DNA of 64,000 nucleotides from Alkalicoccus halolimnae (GCF_008014775.2 NZ_CP144914.1:1116001-1180000), one strand, 5' to 3'; positions 1 to 11,213 are shown, counted from the first letter of the stretch. Notes: generated by a model from the sequence alone, not told the origin. A program made the numbers and translations.

Positions 1-1196
1 CGGATTTAGGTGAAATTCCAAAAGAAGACGTGAAGAAAATAAGAGCGGATGCTTCTTTTAACGTCGACCGTATTTTGGAAATTGAAGAAGAGACGCGCCA
101 TGATGTGGTGGCCTTCACGAGAGCAGTGTCGGAAACACTTGGACCGGAGCGGAAGTGGGTGCATTACGGACTTACCTCCACAGACGTCGTGGATACCGCT
201 CTTTCCTATCTGCTTCTTCAGGCGAACGATATTATTGAAAAAGATATCCGGCGTTTTATAGATATTCTAAAAGAAAAAGCGAAGGAACATAAAGATACAG
301 TTATGATGGGACGCACCCACGGAGTGCATGCAGAGCCGACGACTTTCGGATTGAAGCTAGCCCTCTGGTACGAAGAAATGAATAGAAATCTCGAGCGTTT
401 TATTCAGGCAAAAGAATCTGTCCGCGTCGGTAAACTTTCCGGTGCTGTCGGCACGTACGCCAACATCGATCCTGCTGTTGAAAAATATGTCTGCCACGGA
501 CTCGGCCTGGAAGCTTCGCCGATTTCAACACAGACACTGCAGCGGGACCGCCATGCCCACTATATTGCCACTATTTCTCTAATCGGTGCTTCCATTGAAA
601 AAATGGCGGTGGAAATCCGCGGACTGCAAAAAAGTGAAACGCGGGAAGTGGAAGAATTTTTTGCGAAAGGTCAGAAAGGTTCTTCGGCCATGCCTCATAA
701 ACGTAACCCGATCGGCTCGGAAAACATGACGGGACTCGCGCGTATCCTGCGCGGCCATGTTGTCACAGCTTATGAAAATGTCGCTCTCTGGCACGAGCGG
801 GATATTTCCCATTCTTCTGCAGAGCGGATTATGCTGCCGGATGCGACGATTGCAATCAACTATATGCTGAACCGATTTGGCAATATAGTCAAAAATTTAA
901 CTGTTTTTCCTGAGAATATGAAACGGAATATGTCGAGCACATACGGCCTGATCTTTTCTCAGCGAGTGCTTCTTTCTTTAATTGATAAGGGAATGGCGAG
1001 AGAAGAGGCGTACGACCTTGTGCAGCCGAAAGCGATGCAGGCATGGGAGGAAGCAGTCCAGTTCCGTACGCTTGTAGAAGCAGATGTAAACATTACGACC
1101 AGACTTTCCGCAGAAGAACTGGATGCCTGCTTTGACTACCGGCATCACTTAAAGCAGGTGGATATGATTTTCGATCGTCTTGGATTGAACGACTAA
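1..1196 (+). CDS. purB: Adenylosuccinate lyase, 5'-truncated by the window edge
   Basis: Adenylosuccinate lyase acts twice in purine synthesis, splitting SAICAR to AICAR and adenylosuccinate to AMP, with release of fumarate. The reading frame is already open at base 3 ([12 protein letters not shown]...), so the GTG at 30 is internal and roughly 40 N-terminal residues lie outside the window. The fumarase/aspartase superfamily signature [15 protein letters not shown] is present (bases about 675-720), as are the TSTD and [14 protein letters not shown] motifs. The C-terminus matches the end of the Bacillus protein. It is the first visible gene of the pur operon and is followed after 24 nt by purC. 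Identification is by strong similarity to B. subtilis PurB from memory. Confidence 0.97.
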   Translation, partial: DLGEIPKEDVKKIRADASFNVDRILEIEEETRHDVVAFTRAVSETLGPERKWVHYGLTSTDVVDTALSYLLLQANDIIEKDIRRFIDILKEKAKEHKDTVMMGRTHGVHAEPTTFGLKLALWYEEMNRNLERFIQAKESVRVGKLSGAVGTYANIDPAVEKYVCHGLGLEASPISTQTLQRDRHAHYIATISLIGASIEKMAVEIRGLQKSETREVEEFFAKGQKGSSAMPHKRNPIGSENMTGLARILRGHVVTAYENVALWHERDISHSSAERIMLPDATIAINYMLNRFGNIVKNLTVFPENMKRNMSSTYGLIFSQRVLLSLIDKGMAREEAYDLVQPKAMQAWEEAVQFRTLVEADVNITTRLSAEELDACFDYRHHLKQVDMIFDRLGLND

Positions 1197-1220
1197 CAGC
1201 AAAAAAGGAGTGCGACCGTT

Positions 1221-1931
1221 ATGGAATCTGTCTGCCTGTACGAAGGAAAAGCGAAACGAATATTCAAAACCGGGGATCCGGACGTTCTAAGAATCGCCTA
1301 CAAAGATGATGCAACAGCCTTTAACGGCGAAAAGATGGAAGTGCTTGAAGGCAAAGGCCGGCTTAATAATGAAATCAGCTCTCTTATTTTCGAACGTCTT
1401 CAGGAAGCCGGACTGGACAGCCACTTTATTGAGCGGATCTCGGAAACAGAACAGCTTGTCCGCCCGGTGGAAATTGTTCCTTTAGAAGTAGTCGTCCGTA
1501 ATATTGCTGCGGGAAGCCTCGTAAAGCGCCTTGGCGTAAAGCGGGGATACGCATTTGAAACGCCGATAGTAGAATTTTATTATAAGGATGATGAGCTTGG
1601 AGATCCGCTGTTAAATGAAGCGCACATTGCAGCTTTAAAGCTTGCAGAACCAGAAGAACTGAAGCAGATGCAGGAAATGGCGCTGCGGGTAAATGAAAAA
1701 CTTCTTCACTTGTTTTCTGAATCCGGCGTTGATCTCGTGGACTTTAAGATCGAGTTTGGCAGAAGGGAAGGGAAAATTCTGCTTGCCGATGAAATTTCTC
1801 CCGACACGTGCCGGCTCTGGGACCAGAAGACCGGAGATTCGTTTGACAAAGACTTATTTCGTTTTTCACAAGGAAATCTTCAGGATGGATACAAAATGAT
1901 TCTACAACGACTGGGAGGCAGAAAATCATGA
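1221..1931 (+). CDS. purC: SAICAR synthetase (phosphoribosylaminoimidazole-succinocarboxamide synthase)
   Basis: It condenses CAIR with aspartate, using ATP, to give SAICAR, the step just before PurB. The protein has 236 aa, the usual bacterial length. It begins LYEGKAKRIFKT, a family-typical N-terminus, and carries the signature motifs RNIAAGSLVKRLG and LADEISPDTCRLWD. The ATG is preceded by AAAGGAG. The stop overlaps the purS start by 4 nt (ATGA), indicating translational coupling. Confidence 0.97.
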   Translation: MESVCLYEGKAKRIFKTGDPDVLRIAYKDDATAFNGEKMEVLEGKGRLNNEISSLIFERLQEAGLDSHFIERISETEQLVRPVEIVPLEVVVRNIAAGSLVKRLGVKRGYAFETPIVEFYYKDDELGDPLLNEAHIAALKLAEPEELKQMQEMALRVNEKLLHLFSESGVDLVDFKIEFGRREGKILLADEISPDTCRLWDQKTGDSFDKDLFRFSQGNLQDGYKMILQRLGGRKS

Positions 1932-2185
1932 CATTTGATGTAACGGTATATATAACATGGAAGGAAGGCGTTCTCGATCCTCAGGGGGCAGCTGTCACCG
2001 AATCGCTTCATAAACTCGGCTACGATGGGGTGGAAGGAGTCTCAATCAGTAAAATGATGAAAGTCCGCCTGCAGGCTGAAAAAGATAATGTTGAACAGCA
2101 GGTTGTAGAAATGTGCGAAAAACTCCTCGCCAATCCAGTGATTGAAGATTATACGTATGAAATTGAGGAGGTTATTCCTTCATGA
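1928..2185 (+). CDS. purS: FGAM synthetase small subunit PurS
   Basis: PurS (85 aa) is the small structural subunit that bridges PurQ and PurL in the three-component FGAM synthetase of Gram-positives and archaea. The start [20 protein letters not shown] is typical of the family. It overlaps purC by 4 nt upstream and purQ by 4 nt downstream, so stoichiometric expression of the complex is likely. Confidence 0.96.
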   Translation: MTFDVTVYITWKEGVLDPQGAAVTESLHKLGYDGVEGVSISKMMKVRLQAEKDNVEQQVVEMCEKLLANPVIEDYTYEIEEVIPS

Positions 2186-2865
2186 AATTCGCAGTAATCA
2201 TGTTCCCCGGCTCTAATTGTGATATCGATATGTTCCATGCTGTTGAAGAAGCGGTCGGCGAAGAAGTGGAGTATGTCTGGCATAACGATACGAACCTGGA
2301 TCGTTTTGATGCTGTGCTGCTTCCGGGAGGGTTTTCCTACGGGGATTATCTCCGTCCCGGTTCCATCGCGCACTTTTCCCCGATTATGAGTGCCGTTAAA
2401 AAAGCTGCGGAAGAAGGAAAGCCGGTTCTCGGCGTCTGCAACGGTTTTCAAATTCTCCTTGAAAGCAGGCTGCTTCCAGGGGCTATGCGGCGTAATGAAA
2501 ACCTTCATTTCATTTGTAAAACTGTGCCGCTCCGGGTGGAAAATCCGGACACAATGTTTACGAACCAGTATCAGAAAAGCGACGAAATTTACATTCCTGT
2601 TGCTCATGGAGACGGGAACTATTACTGTGACGAAGAAACTATGACGGCGCTGAAAGACAACAACCAGATTGTCTTCACCTACGTCAATAATACAAATGGT
2701 TCGAGAGAGAATATTGCAGGAATTACGAATAAAGCAGGAAATGTTCTAGGCATGATGCCGCATCCGGAACGGGCTGTGGAAGATCTGCTCGGCTCTGCCG
2801 ACGGGAAAAAATTATTCGCATCGATCGTCAAGCAATGGAGGGAAAAGCATGCAATTACTACGTGA
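2182..2865 (+). CDS. purQ: FGAM synthetase glutaminase subunit PurQ
   Basis: Class I glutamine amidotransferase subunit (227 aa) that supplies ammonia to PurL. The nucleophile elbow [10 protein letters not shown] carries the catalytic Cys, and the catalytic His-x-Glu lies in [10 protein letters not shown] near the C-terminus. The N-terminal [11 protein letters not shown] is family-typical. It starts inside the purS stop (ATGA) and overlaps purL by 17 nt. Confidence 0.97.
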   Translation: MKFAVIMFPGSNCDIDMFHAVEEAVGEEVEYVWHNDTNLDRFDAVLLPGGFSYGDYLRPGSIAHFSPIMSAVKKAAEEGKPVLGVCNGFQILLESRLLPGAMRRNENLHFICKTVPLRVENPDTMFTNQYQKSDEIYIPVAHGDGNYYCDEETMTALKDNNQIVFTYVNNTNGSRENIAGITNKAGNVLGMMPHPERAVEDLLGSADGKKLFASIVKQWREKHAITT

Positions 2866-5080
2866 ACCATCAGCTGAAATGATCCGGGACAATAAATTGT
2901 ACGCAGAAATGGGCGTAACCGATGAAGAGTTTTTGTTGATCGAAAAAGAGCTCGGGCACCTTCCAAACTACACGGAACTCGGTTTATTTTCGGTAATGTG
3001 GTCGGAACACTGCAGCTATAAAAATTCCAAAGTGCTGCTCAGCAAATTTCCGGTGGACGGGGAGCGTGTTCTTCAGGGTCCGGGAGAAGGCGCCGGTATT
3101 ATAGACATTGATGATGATCAGGCAGTTGTCTTTAAAATTGAAAGCCATAACCATCCGTCCGCGGTGGAACCATACGAAGGAGCAGCAACCGGAGTAGGCG
3201 GAATTATCCGTGATGTGTTTTCGATGGGGGCGCGTCCGGTCGCACTGATGAATTCCCTCCGCTTTGGCGAGCTGAAGACTCCGCGCGTGAAGTACATTTT
3301 TGAAGGAGTCGTCTCCGGTATTGCAGGGTACGGAAATTGTATCGGCATTCCGACAATCGGCGGGGAAATTCAGTTTGATCCCTGCTACGAAGGCAATCCG
3401 CTCGTTAACGCGATGTGTGTCGGCCTGATTGATCATAAAGATATTCAAAAAGGGCAGGCAAAAGGTGTCGGCAACCCGGTCCTTTATGTTGGAGCAAGTA
3501 CCGGCCGCGATGGGATTCATGGAGCGACGTTTGCGTCGGAAGAATTGAGCGAGGATTCCGAGGCAAAACGTCCGGCCGTACAGGTAGGCGATCCGTTTAT
3601 GGAAAAGCTTCTGGTTGAAGCCTGCCTGGAAGCAACTAAACATCCAAAGCTTGTCGGAATACAGGACATGGGAGCCGCGGGGCTGACATCTTCTTCGGCG
3701 GAAATGGCGAGCAAAGCCGGATCCGGTATCCGAATGAACCTCGATGCCGTCCCGCAGAGAGAAAAAAACATGACCCCGTATGAAATGATGCTGTCTGAGT
3801 CCCAGGAGCGGATGCTTCTCGTCGTGGAAAAAGGCAGCGAACAGGAATTTATCGATATTTTTGAACACTGGGGATTAAATGCGGTAAACGTCGGAGAAGT
3901 GACGGATGATAAGCGCCTGACACTGATCCACGAAGGGAAAACAGCGGCGGACGTACCTGTGGATGCTCTTGCTGAAGAAGCGCCTGTATACCATAAACCG
4001 TCCACAGAACCTGCTTATTACCGCGAGTTTCAACAAGAAGCGGATTACCGCCCGACAGCAGATAACTACGGTGAAACGTTAAAATCGCTGCTGCAGCAGC
4101 CGACTATAGCCAGTAAAGAATGGGTTTATGAACAGTACGATCATATGGTCAGGACAAGTACGGTTACGGCCCCAGGATCCGATTCGGCAGTTATTCGCAT
4201 CCGCGGTACGGAAAAAGCACTCGCTATGACGACAGATTGCAACTCCCGTTTTTTATACCTCGATCCGTATGAGGGCGGTAAGCTTGCTGTAGCGGAGGCG
4301 GTCCGCAATTTGACGGCATCAGGAGCAGAACCGCTCGGTGTCACCGACTGCCTGAATTACGGCAGCCCGGACAATCCGGAGATTTTCTGGCAGCTGGAGC
4401 GTTCCACCGATGGGCTGAGTGAAGCATGCCGCGAGCTGCAGACACCGGTTGTCGGCGGAAACGTCTCATTGTATAACGAAACGTCTAAAGGAGCTATTTA
4501 TCCGACTCCGGTTATCGGGATGGTCGGTCTGATTCCTCACCTTCGTCATATTACAACCCAGGCGGTGAAAAAGAGCGGTGACCTCGTGTACTTTTTAGGA
4601 GAAGTGAAACCTTCCTTTGCCGGAAGTGAACTTCAGAAAATGACAGAAGGAAAGATATTCGGAAAAATGCCTTCCGTGGATCTGGAACTGGAAAAAAGAC
4701 ATCAAAAGCAGGTGCTTGCCGGCATTCACGGAGGAACGGTCAATTCGGCACACGATGTAAGTGAAGGCGGGTTTGCCGCAGCTCTCGCTGAAAAACTGTT
4801 TGGAACCGGGCTGGGCGCGGATGTGACGCTGACTCATGAAGATACGCTTGCAGCATTTTTCAGTGAAGGGGCACCGAACTATATTTTAACCGTTTCTCCG
4901 GAAAAACAGAAGGCGTTCGAAGAAGCTGTACCCGGGGCTGTACAAATTGGTTATGTAACAGAGCAGCCTACGCTGCTTATTAAGGAAAAATCAGACGCGA
5001 TTGCCATCAACGAATCTGTATCATCACTCGAAGAGCTTTGGAGAGGAGCAATCTCATGCGCACTGAAATCAAAGGATTAA
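2849..5080 (+). CDS. purL: FGAM synthetase large subunit PurL
   Basis: The ATP-dependent catalytic subunit converts FGAR to FGAM. The 743 aa length matches the small-type PurL of Bacillus, which works with PurS and PurQ. Visible motifs include [37 protein letters not shown] and [10 protein letters not shown]. Two AIRS-type halves are seen: residues about 60-370 and about 440-740. The ATG lies within the end of purQ, preceded by AATGGAGGG. The gene overlaps purF by 25 nt. Confidence 0.97.
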   Translation: MQLLREPSAEMIRDNKLYAEMGVTDEEFLLIEKELGHLPNYTELGLFSVMWSEHCSYKNSKVLLSKFPVDGERVLQGPGEGAGIIDIDDDQAVVFKIESHNHPSAVEPYEGAATGVGGIIRDVFSMGARPVALMNSLRFGELKTPRVKYIFEGVVSGIAGYGNCIGIPTIGGEIQFDPCYEGNPLVNAMCVGLIDHKDIQKGQAKGVGNPVLYVGASTGRDGIHGATFASEELSEDSEAKRPAVQVGDPFMEKLLVEACLEATKHPKLVGIQDMGAAGLTSSSAEMASKAGSGIRMNLDAVPQREKNMTPYEMMLSESQERMLLVVEKGSEQEFIDIFEHWGLNAVNVGEVTDDKRLTLIHEGKTAADVPVDALAEEAPVYHKPSTEPAYYREFQQEADYRPTADNYGETLKSLLQQPTIASKEWVYEQYDHMVRTSTVTAPGSDSAVIRIRGTEKALAMTTDCNSRFLYLDPYEGGKLAVAEAVRNLTASGAEPLGVTDCLNYGSPDNPEIFWQLERSTDGLSEACRELQTPVVGGNVSLYNETSKGAIYPTPVIGMVGLIPHLRHITTQAVKKSGDLVYFLGEVKPSFAGSELQKMTEGKIFGKMPSVDLELEKRHQKQVLAGIHGGTVNSAHDVSEGGFAAALAEKLFGTGLGADVTLTHEDTLAAFFSEGAPNYILTVSPEKQKAFEEAVPGAVQIGYVTEQPTLLIKEKSDAIAINESVSSLEELWRGAISCALKSKD

Positions 5081-6480
5081 ATGAAGAATGCGGAGTATTT
5101 GGAATATGGGGTCACGTGGACGCGGCAAGAATTACGTATTATGGTCTCCACAGCCTGCAGCACAGGGGGCAGGAGGGGGCAGGAATTGTCGTCTCAGATG
5201 AGGAAAAGCTGAAAATTCACAAAGGGATGGGACTCGTCAATGACGTGTTTACAGAAGCAGGTCTCGACCGCCTAACCGGTACAGGAGCCATTGGCCACGT
5301 TCGCTATACAACTGCCGGAGACAGTGACTTTATTAACTGCCAGCCTCTTTTGTTCAACTCCCAGACGAGCAGTCTTGCTCTTGCCCATAATGGAAATATT
5401 GTGAACGCTACTGCTCTGAAGCATCAGCTGGAACATCAGGGAAGTATTTTCCAGACGACTTCCGACACAGAAGTAATCGCTCATTTAATTAAAAGAAGCG
5501 GCTATCCTAACCTTCAAGATTCCGTCAAGAACGCGTTAACTATGGTCAAAGGGGCGTATGCTCTTGCTATGCTCGTTGAGGATGCGATGATTGTCGCTCT
5601 GGATCCGAACGGCCTGAGGCCTCTTTCTATAGGGAAACTCGGAGATGCTTACGTTGTTTCTTCGGAAACGTGTGCGTTTGATATTATCGGAGCGGAATTT
5701 GTCCGGGAGGTGCAGCCTGGAGAACTTATTACAATCAATAACGACGGCATGCATATCGACCGCTTTTCCTATTCGACCGAGCGCACACTCTGCTCGATGG
5801 AATATGTTTATTTTGCCCGGCCTGACAGCAATGTTGACGAAGTGAATATTCATATGGCCCGTAAAAATCTCGGACGCAAACTTGCAGAAGAATCTCCGAT
5901 CGAAGCAGATGTTGTAACAGGAGTACCGGATTCCAGTATATCTGCTGCTATTGGTTATGCAGAGAAGTCCGGCATTCCCTACGAACTCGGTTTAATTAAA
6001 AACCGCTACGTAGGCAGAACATTCATTCAGCCTTCCCAGGCGCTGCGGGAGCAGGGTGTAAAAATGAAGCTGTCTGCTGTGCGGGGAGTCGTCGAAGGGA
6101 AACGGGTGGTTATGGTGGACGACTCCATCGTCCGCGGCACGACTGCGAGGCGTATCGTCAAGCTGTTAAAAGAAGCCGGAGCGAAAGAAGTTCACGTCCG
6201 CATCAGCTCCCCGCCGATTATCAATCCTTGCTACTACGGAATTGATACGTCGACAAAAGGCGAACTGATTGCTTCCAAGAAATCCACGGAAGAAATTCGG
6301 GAGGAAATGGGTGCCGATTCACTTTCCTACCTTAGTGTCAACGGGCTGATGGAAGGTATCGGCCGTTCCGATAAACAGCCGAACTGCGGGCAGTGTCTGG
6401 CCTGCTTTACAGGTAATTACCCGACAGAAATCTTTCCGGAAGCAGATCATCCTTACGATAAAGTAATGGGAGGAAAATAA
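5056..6480 (+). CDS. purF: Amidophosphoribosyltransferase (glutamine PRPP amidotransferase)
   Basis: This enzyme makes phosphoribosylamine from PRPP and glutamine, the first committed step of the pathway. A TTG at 5038 is also in frame, but ATG 5056 is chosen because GGAGAGGA sits just before it and the product then begins [12 protein letters not shown]. That is the short propeptide whose removal exposes the N-terminal catalytic Cys, as in B. subtilis. The PRPP motif [13 protein letters not shown] is present. Cysteines in TLCSMEY, INPCYYG and NCGQCLACF fit the 4Fe-4S cluster of the Bacillus enzyme. The gene overlaps purL, and purM follows after 1 nt. Confidence 0.97.
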   Translation: MRTEIKGLNEECGVFGIWGHVDAARITYYGLHSLQHRGQEGAGIVVSDEEKLKIHKGMGLVNDVFTEAGLDRLTGTGAIGHVRYTTAGDSDFINCQPLLFNSQTSSLALAHNGNIVNATALKHQLEHQGSIFQTTSDTEVIAHLIKRSGYPNLQDSVKNALTMVKGAYALAMLVEDAMIVALDPNGLRPLSIGKLGDAYVVSSETCAFDIIGAEFVREVQPGELITINNDGMHIDRFSYSTERTLCSMEYVYFARPDSNVDEVNIHMARKNLGRKLAEESPIEADVVTGVPDSSISAAIGYAEKSGIPYELGLIKNRYVGRTFIQPSQALREQGVKMKLSAVRGVVEGKRVVMVDDSIVRGTTARRIVKLLKEAGAKEVHVRISSPPIINPCYYGIDTSTKGELIASKKSTEEIREEMGADSLSYLSVNGLMEGIGRSDKQPNCGQCLACFTGNYPTEIFPEADHPYDKVMGGK

Positions 6481-6481
6481 C

Positions 6482-7516
6482 GTGTCAAAAGCTTATGAAG
6501 CAGCTGGAGTTAATATAGAAGCAGGCTACGAAGGCGTTAAACGCATGAAAAAACATGTGCAGTCCACGATGCGCCCGGAAGTGATCGGGGGCCTTGGAGG
6601 CTTCGGCGGTCTATTTGATATGAGTCAGCTGAATTTGAAAGAACCGGTGCTCGTTTCCGGTACGGACGGAGTCGGGACGAAGCTGCTTATCGCCCAGCAG
6701 GCCGGCCGGCATGACACGATCGGCATCGATGCTGTTGCCATGTGCGTAAACGACATCTCAGCCCAGGGAGCTTCTCCGCTCTTTTTTCTCGATTACCTCG
6801 CTCTCGGGAAAAATGAGCCGGCTCTTGTCGAACAGATTGTCTCCGGTGTTGCAGAAGGCTGCCGGGAGGCCGGTTGTGCTTTAATCGGCGGAGAAACAGC
6901 TGAAATGCCGGATTTATATAAGGAAGATGAATATGATGTAGCCGGATTTGTCGTCGGTGCTGCAGAGAAAACGGCCGTATGGCAGCAGGCCGGAGAAGGA
7001 GATGTCCTCCTCGGTCTTGCTTCAAGCGGCATCCACAGCAATGGCTTCTCCCTCGTCAGAAAAATTGTCGCCTCGGCAGGACTTTCCTGGGAAGATGAAG
7101 CCCCCTTTGAACCTGGGAAAACGACAGGAGAATCGCTTCTTACTCCGACGAGAATTTACGCGAAAGCTCTCGAAGGGCTGACGGGTACTGATTATATACG
7201 TGCAGCTGCTCATATTACCGGCGGCGGCCTCGTAGAAAATATTCCGCGCATGCTTGAAAAGGGTGCCGGAGCAGACATCGATCTTGAAGCGCTTCCTAAA
7301 CAGCCTGTGTTTCCATGGCTCCAGGAAGAAGGCCGGTTAACCGAAGCAGATATGCTGGAAACATTTAATCTCGGAGTTGGGTTCGTTTTGGCTGTTGAAG
7401 AGGAAAAAGCAGAAGCTGTGTCCGAAATACTTCGAAAAAATGGAGAAAAGCCTTTCGTATTAGGAAAAGTAACCGGACGAGAAGGACTTCAATTTAAAGG
7501 AGAGCTTTCCCGATGA
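6482..7516 (+). CDS. purM: AIR synthetase (phosphoribosylformylglycinamidine cyclo-ligase)
   Basis: It cyclises FGAM to AIR using ATP. The protein has 344 aa with the family motifs SGTDGVGTKLL and AHITGGGLVENIPRML. The start is GTG, with GGGAGG about 10 nt upstream overlapping the end of purF. It overlaps purN by 4 nt (ATGA). Confidence 0.96.
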   Translation: MSKAYEAAGVNIEAGYEGVKRMKKHVQSTMRPEVIGGLGGFGGLFDMSQLNLKEPVLVSGTDGVGTKLLIAQQAGRHDTIGIDAVAMCVNDISAQGASPLFFLDYLALGKNEPALVEQIVSGVAEGCREAGCALIGGETAEMPDLYKEDEYDVAGFVVGAAEKTAVWQQAGEGDVLLGLASSGIHSNGFSLVRKIVASAGLSWEDEAPFEPGKTTGESLLTPTRIYAKALEGLTGTDYIRAAAHITGGGLVENIPRMLEKGAGADIDLEALPKQPVFPWLQEEGRLTEADMLETFNLGVGFVLAVEEEKAEAVSEILRKNGEKPFVLGKVTGREGLQFKGELSR

Positions 7517-8100
7517 CGAATATAGCAGTATTTGCTTCTGGAAATGGAAGTAACTTTCAGGCAGTGGCTGATGCCTGTAAAAATGGAACTATAGCCGGGG
7601 ACGTCGTACTTGTGGTCTGTGATAAACCAGGGGCCTTTGTAGAAAAAAGAGCGGAACAGGCAGGTGTCCCGCTCTTTTCTTTTTCTCCGAAAAGCTATTC
7701 CTCCAAAGCAGCATTTGAAATGGAATTAGTGAAAAAGCTGCACGAACAACAGGCAGACCTGATCATTTTGGCCGGGTATATGCGTCTGATCGGGGAAAAT
7801 CTGCTAAAGGCTTACGAAGGAAGAATTCTTAACATTCACCCTTCGCTCCTTCCGGCTTTCCCGGGGCTGGACGCTATTGGTCAGGCGCTGGAGGCAGAGG
7901 TGAAAGTAACAGGAGTCACGGTACATCTCGTGGACGAAGGAATGGATACTGGTCCAATTTTAGCTCAAAAACCTGTTACAATAGATACGGAAGATAAGCG
8001 CACAGATGTGGAAGCGAAAATCAGACAGATAGAACATACACTTTATCCGCAGACTGTGCAGTATTGGATAGAAGCTTATAAAGGAGTGGAGAAACATTGA
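7513..8100 (+). CDS. purN: GAR transformylase (phosphoribosylglycinamide formyltransferase 1)
   Basis: It formylates GAR using 10-formyl-THF. At 195 aa it has the normal length. The active-site Asn and His lie in LNIHPSLLPAFPG, and the catalytic Asp is in DEGMDTGPIL. The N-terminal ASGNGSNFQA phosphate-binding loop is present. It overlaps purM (ATGA) and purH (TTGA). Confidence 0.96.
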   Translation: MTNIAVFASGNGSNFQAVADACKNGTIAGDVVLVVCDKPGAFVEKRAEQAGVPLFSFSPKSYSSKAAFEMELVKKLHEQQADLIILAGYMRLIGENLLKAYEGRILNIHPSLLPAFPGLDAIGQALEAEVKVTGVTVHLVDEGMDTGPILAQKPVTIDTEDKRTDVEAKIRQIEHTLYPQTVQYWIEAYKGVEKH

Positions 8101-9632
8101 CTAAACGAGCGTTAATCAGCGTATCAGATAAAGCCGGCATCGTACCTTTTACAGAGCAGCTGGCCGAACAGGGAGTGGAAATTATCTCCACGGGCGGCAC
8201 GAAGAGGCAGTTGGAAGAGGCAGGCGTACCTGTGATTGGTATTGAAGAAGTGACCGGGTTTCCGGAAATGATGGATGGACGCGTAAAAACACTGCATCCG
8301 GCGATTCACGGCGGACTTCTTGCTGTGCGCGATAATAAAGAGCATATGAGTGCTGTACGATCAGAAGAAATTGGACTGATCGATTTTGTCATCGTGAATT
8401 TATATCCATTTCAGCAGACAATTGAAGATCCGGCTTCCACGTTTCAGGACGCGGTGGAAAATATAGATATAGGCGGACCTTCTATGATCCGTTCGGCTGC
8501 AAAAAATCATAAAGACGTGACGATTATCGTCGATTCCGAAGATTACCAAACCGTTATTGAAGACCTTCGTATGCACGGGGAAGTTACGGATAACAGGAAA
8601 CAAAAATTAGCCGCAAAAGCGTTCCGGCACACAGCAGCTTACGATGCGCTGATTGCAGAATACATGACAGAGCACGTCGGCGAAGGAGCCCCGGAAAAGC
8701 TCACCAAAACGTACAATTTAAAACAGACCCTCCGCTACGGAGAAAATCCTCACCAGATGGCTTCTTTTTATGAAAAGCCGCTGGGAAGCAGGGCGACAAT
8801 TTCCAAGGCAGAGCAGCTGCACGGGAAAGAGCTTTCCTATAATAATATAAATGATGCTGATGCGGCGCTCGCGGTTATACGCGACTTCAATGTGCCGGTT
8901 GTAGCTGCTATTAAACATATGAATCCTTGTGGAGTCGGAGTCGGATCTGATGTAGCGCAGGCGTATGAAAAAGCATACGAAGCGGATCCGATGTCAATAT
9001 TCGGCGGAATTGTAGCGAGCAACAGGGAAATTGATGCGGAAGCTGCGACTATGATGAAAGAAATCTTTTTGGAAATCATTATCGCTCCCTCTTTCAGCGA
9101 AGAGGCTGTAAAAATACTTACACAAAAGAAAAATCTGCGTCTTCTGACTATTAATATGAAAGAGTATTATGCAGGAGAAGACAGGGTAACTACCGTGTCC
9201 GGAGGAGCATTGATACAGGAAACAGATACGCTCAGCTATGAAGATATTGAAGTAACCATACCGACTGACCGAAAGCCGTCCGACCGTGAACTCGAACAAA
9301 TGGAAATGGCCTGGAAAGTCGTGAAACACGTGAAATCTAATGCGATCGTCCTCGCGAAAGAAGACCGTACCATCGGCATTGGCGCTGGACAGATGAACCG
9401 GATCGGGGCAGCGAAAATTGCTATAGAACAGGCCGGAGCGAAAGCGGAAGGCTCCGTCATGGCTTCTGACGCCTTTTTCCCAATGGCCGACACAGTAGAA
9501 GCTGCGGCAGAAGCCGGTGTCCGCTGTATTATTCAGCCGGGAGGATCCAAAAGAGATCAGGAATCTATCGATAAAGCCAATGAACACGGCATCGCCATGG
9601 TATTTACCGGGGTCAGACACTTCAAACATTAA
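8097..9632 (+). CDS. purH: Bifunctional AICAR transformylase / IMP cyclohydrolase
   Basis: It carries out the last two steps to IMP. The N-terminal MGS-like cyclohydrolase domain (about residues 1-195, ISTGGTKRQLEEAG) is followed by the AICAR transformylase domain with the catalytic KHMNPCG motif. The length of 511 aa is essentially that of B. subtilis PurH. The start is TTG at 8097, inside the purN stop (TTGA) and preceded by AAAGGAGTGGAG, so translation is coupled. Unlike the rest of the operon it is separated from the next pur gene by about 300 bp holding a dispersed repeat. Confidence 0.96.
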   Translation: MTKRALISVSDKAGIVPFTEQLAEQGVEIISTGGTKRQLEEAGVPVIGIEEVTGFPEMMDGRVKTLHPAIHGGLLAVRDNKEHMSAVRSEEIGLIDFVIVNLYPFQQTIEDPASTFQDAVENIDIGGPSMIRSAAKNHKDVTIIVDSEDYQTVIEDLRMHGEVTDNRKQKLAAKAFRHTAAYDALIAEYMTEHVGEGAPEKLTKTYNLKQTLRYGENPHQMASFYEKPLGSRATISKAEQLHGKELSYNNINDADAALAVIRDFNVPVVAAIKHMNPCGVGVGSDVAQAYEKAYEADPMSIFGGIVASNREIDAEAATMMKEIFLEIIIAPSFSEEAVKILTQKKNLRLLTINMKEYYAGEDRVTTVSGGALIQETDTLSYEDIEVTIPTDRKPSDRELEQMEMAWKVVKHVKSNAIVLAKEDRTIGIGAGQMNRIGAAKIAIEQAGAKAEGSVMASDAFFPMADTVEAAAEAGVRCIIQPGGSKRDQESIDKANEHGIAMVFTGVRHFKH

Positions 9633-9747
9633 TATGGTGAAATTCTTGATAACAGGGCAGCTCAAGAAATGGAAAGGTCATTTACAAGACTGCTATATGT
9701 GTTGAATTTATTATTCATAAGTTTCTCTACTGTCGGCCGTATTTGTT

Positions 9748-9862
9748 TCTGTGAGGACGCTTTCCAAGGGGCTCGACTTCAGCTGTTTTTGTGGGAAAAC
9801 CACCCGGGAAAAGGATCTTCAGACAGCGCTCATTCCCTCCGGATGCGCTTCAGTTCCACGTC
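9748..9862 (-). repeat. Dispersed hairpin repeat, core copy 1 (between purH and purD)
   Basis: This is a divergent copy of the intergenic repeat described at 37159-37277, in the opposite orientation. Shared pieces are GAGGACGCTTTCC, a CTTCAGCT block, GGATCTTCAGA and CGCTTCAGTTCC. Its central arm TTTTTGTGG...CCAC differs from the other copies. It is the main content of the 306-bp purH-purD gap, in an operon that is otherwise gap-free. Confidence 0.6.
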
Positions 9863-9938
9863 GACTGCGAGTATTCGCATTTCAAACCGTCAAAAGATAT
9901 AATTTATAATGAAGAAATAGAGAAAGGAGGTTCATACA

Positions 9939-11213
9939 ATGAACGTATTAGTCATAGGTGGAAGCGGCCGGGAGCATGTAATTGCCTGGAAACTGGCTCA
10001 ATCTGATCGTATAGATGAAGTGATTGCTGCACCAGGCAGTGACGCGATTGCCCAGATGATGGACTGCCGCGTAGAAGACATTAAGGAAGATGAGCATGAA
10101 AAACTCGTTGAACTTGCTCTGAGAGAAGATATAGAACTCGCTGTGATCGGTCCGGAAGCTCCTCTTGTGGAAGGATTGACCGACAAACTTCAGGCAGCAG
10201 GCGTACCGGTATTCGGGCCTTCTAAAGCTGCGGCTCAGCTCGAGGGCAGTAAACAGTTCGCGAAAGATATAATGAAAAAGTACAATATTCCAACGGCCTC
10301 CTTTAAAAGCTTCACAGATTTATCAGAGGCAAAAAAACATGTAGAAGCCTCCAGAATTCCGATTGTGATTAAAGCAGACGGTCTTGCTGCAGGTAAAGGC
10401 GTGACAGTTGCGGAGACAAAAGAGGAAGCCTTTGCAGCACTTGAGCGGATGATGGAAGAGAAGGTGTTCGGAGATGCAGGCGACTCGGTCGTGATAGAGG
10501 AATGTCTGCAGGGGGAAGAGCTTTCCTACATGGCATTTGTACATGGAAAGACAGTCGTGCCGATGGTGACTGCACAGGATCATAAGCGTGCATTTGAAGG
10601 CGATACGGGCCCGAATACTGGAGGAATGGGCGCTTATTCCCCGGTTCCGCATATTAATGACTTGTTTTTGAAGCAGGCAGAGACAGAGATCCTGCGGCCT
10701 ATGGCAGAAGCGATGGTCGAAGAAAATACTCCTTTTACGGGAATATTGTATGCTGGATTAATGATCACCGACGAAGGACCGAAAGTGATTGAATTCAATG
10801 TCCGTTTCGGGGATCCTGAAGCGCAGGTAATTCTGCCGAGGCTTGAAAGCGATCTTGTAGATGTTATGCTTCAAGTCTTAAACGATCAGGAAGTCGAACT
10901 TTCCTGGAGCGCGGAAGCCTGTGCAGGCGTGGTTCTTGCTTCCGAAGGATATCCGGAAAGCTATGAAAAAGGGAAGGCGTTTACGATGCCGATGACCCGT
11001 TCGGATGAAAAGCAGCAGTTTTTTCATGCCGGCACGAAAGTAAACAGTGAAAGCGTCGGGTGGAAGACGAACGGGGGACGCGTCCTTCTGCTCGCTTCCC
11101 AGGCGCCGACGCTGGAAGAAGCACTTAACATGACTTACCAGGTGCTTGACCAGAAAGAGTGGGACGGATTGTTTTACAGGAAAGACATCGGCTATCGCAC
11201 GCTGAAAGCCTGA
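9939..11213 (+). CDS. purD: GAR synthetase (phosphoribosylamine-glycine ligase)
   Basis: ATP-grasp ligase joining phosphoribosylamine and glycine to form GAR. The 424 aa length is normal. The N-terminal IGGSGREHVIAWKL, the ATP-grasp motif PIVIKADGLAAGKGVTVA and the C-terminal metal-binding FNVRFGDPEAQ are all visible. A strong AAAGGAGG precedes the ATG. It is the last pur gene. Because of the upstream repeat it may depend on read-through or on an AT-rich promoter-like stretch near 9895-9912. Confidence 0.96.
   Translation: MNVLVIGGSGREHVIAWKLAQSDRIDEVIAAPGSDAIAQMMDCRVEDIKEDEHEKLVELALREDIELAVIGPEAPLVEGLTDKLQAAGVPVFGPSKAAAQLEGSKQFAKDIMKKYNIPTASFKSFTDLSEAKKHVEASRIPIVIKADGLAAGKGVTVAETKEEAFAALERMMEEKVFGDAGDSVVIEECLQGEELSYMAFVHGKTVVPMVTAQDHKRAFEGDTGPNTGGMGAYSPVPHINDLFLKQAETEILRPMAEAMVEENTPFTGILYAGLMITDEGPKVIEFNVRFGDPEAQVILPRLESDLVDVMLQVLNDQEVELSWSAEACAGVVLASEGYPESYEKGKAFTMPMTRSDEKQQFFHAGTKVNSESVGWKTNGGRVLLLASQAPTLEEALNMTYQVLDQKEWDGLFYRKDIGYRTLKA

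Noticed and set aside
2984..3868. 294-codon open frame antisense to purL
   Set aside because: The sense frame is a full, motif-complete PurL; the antisense product has no family features.
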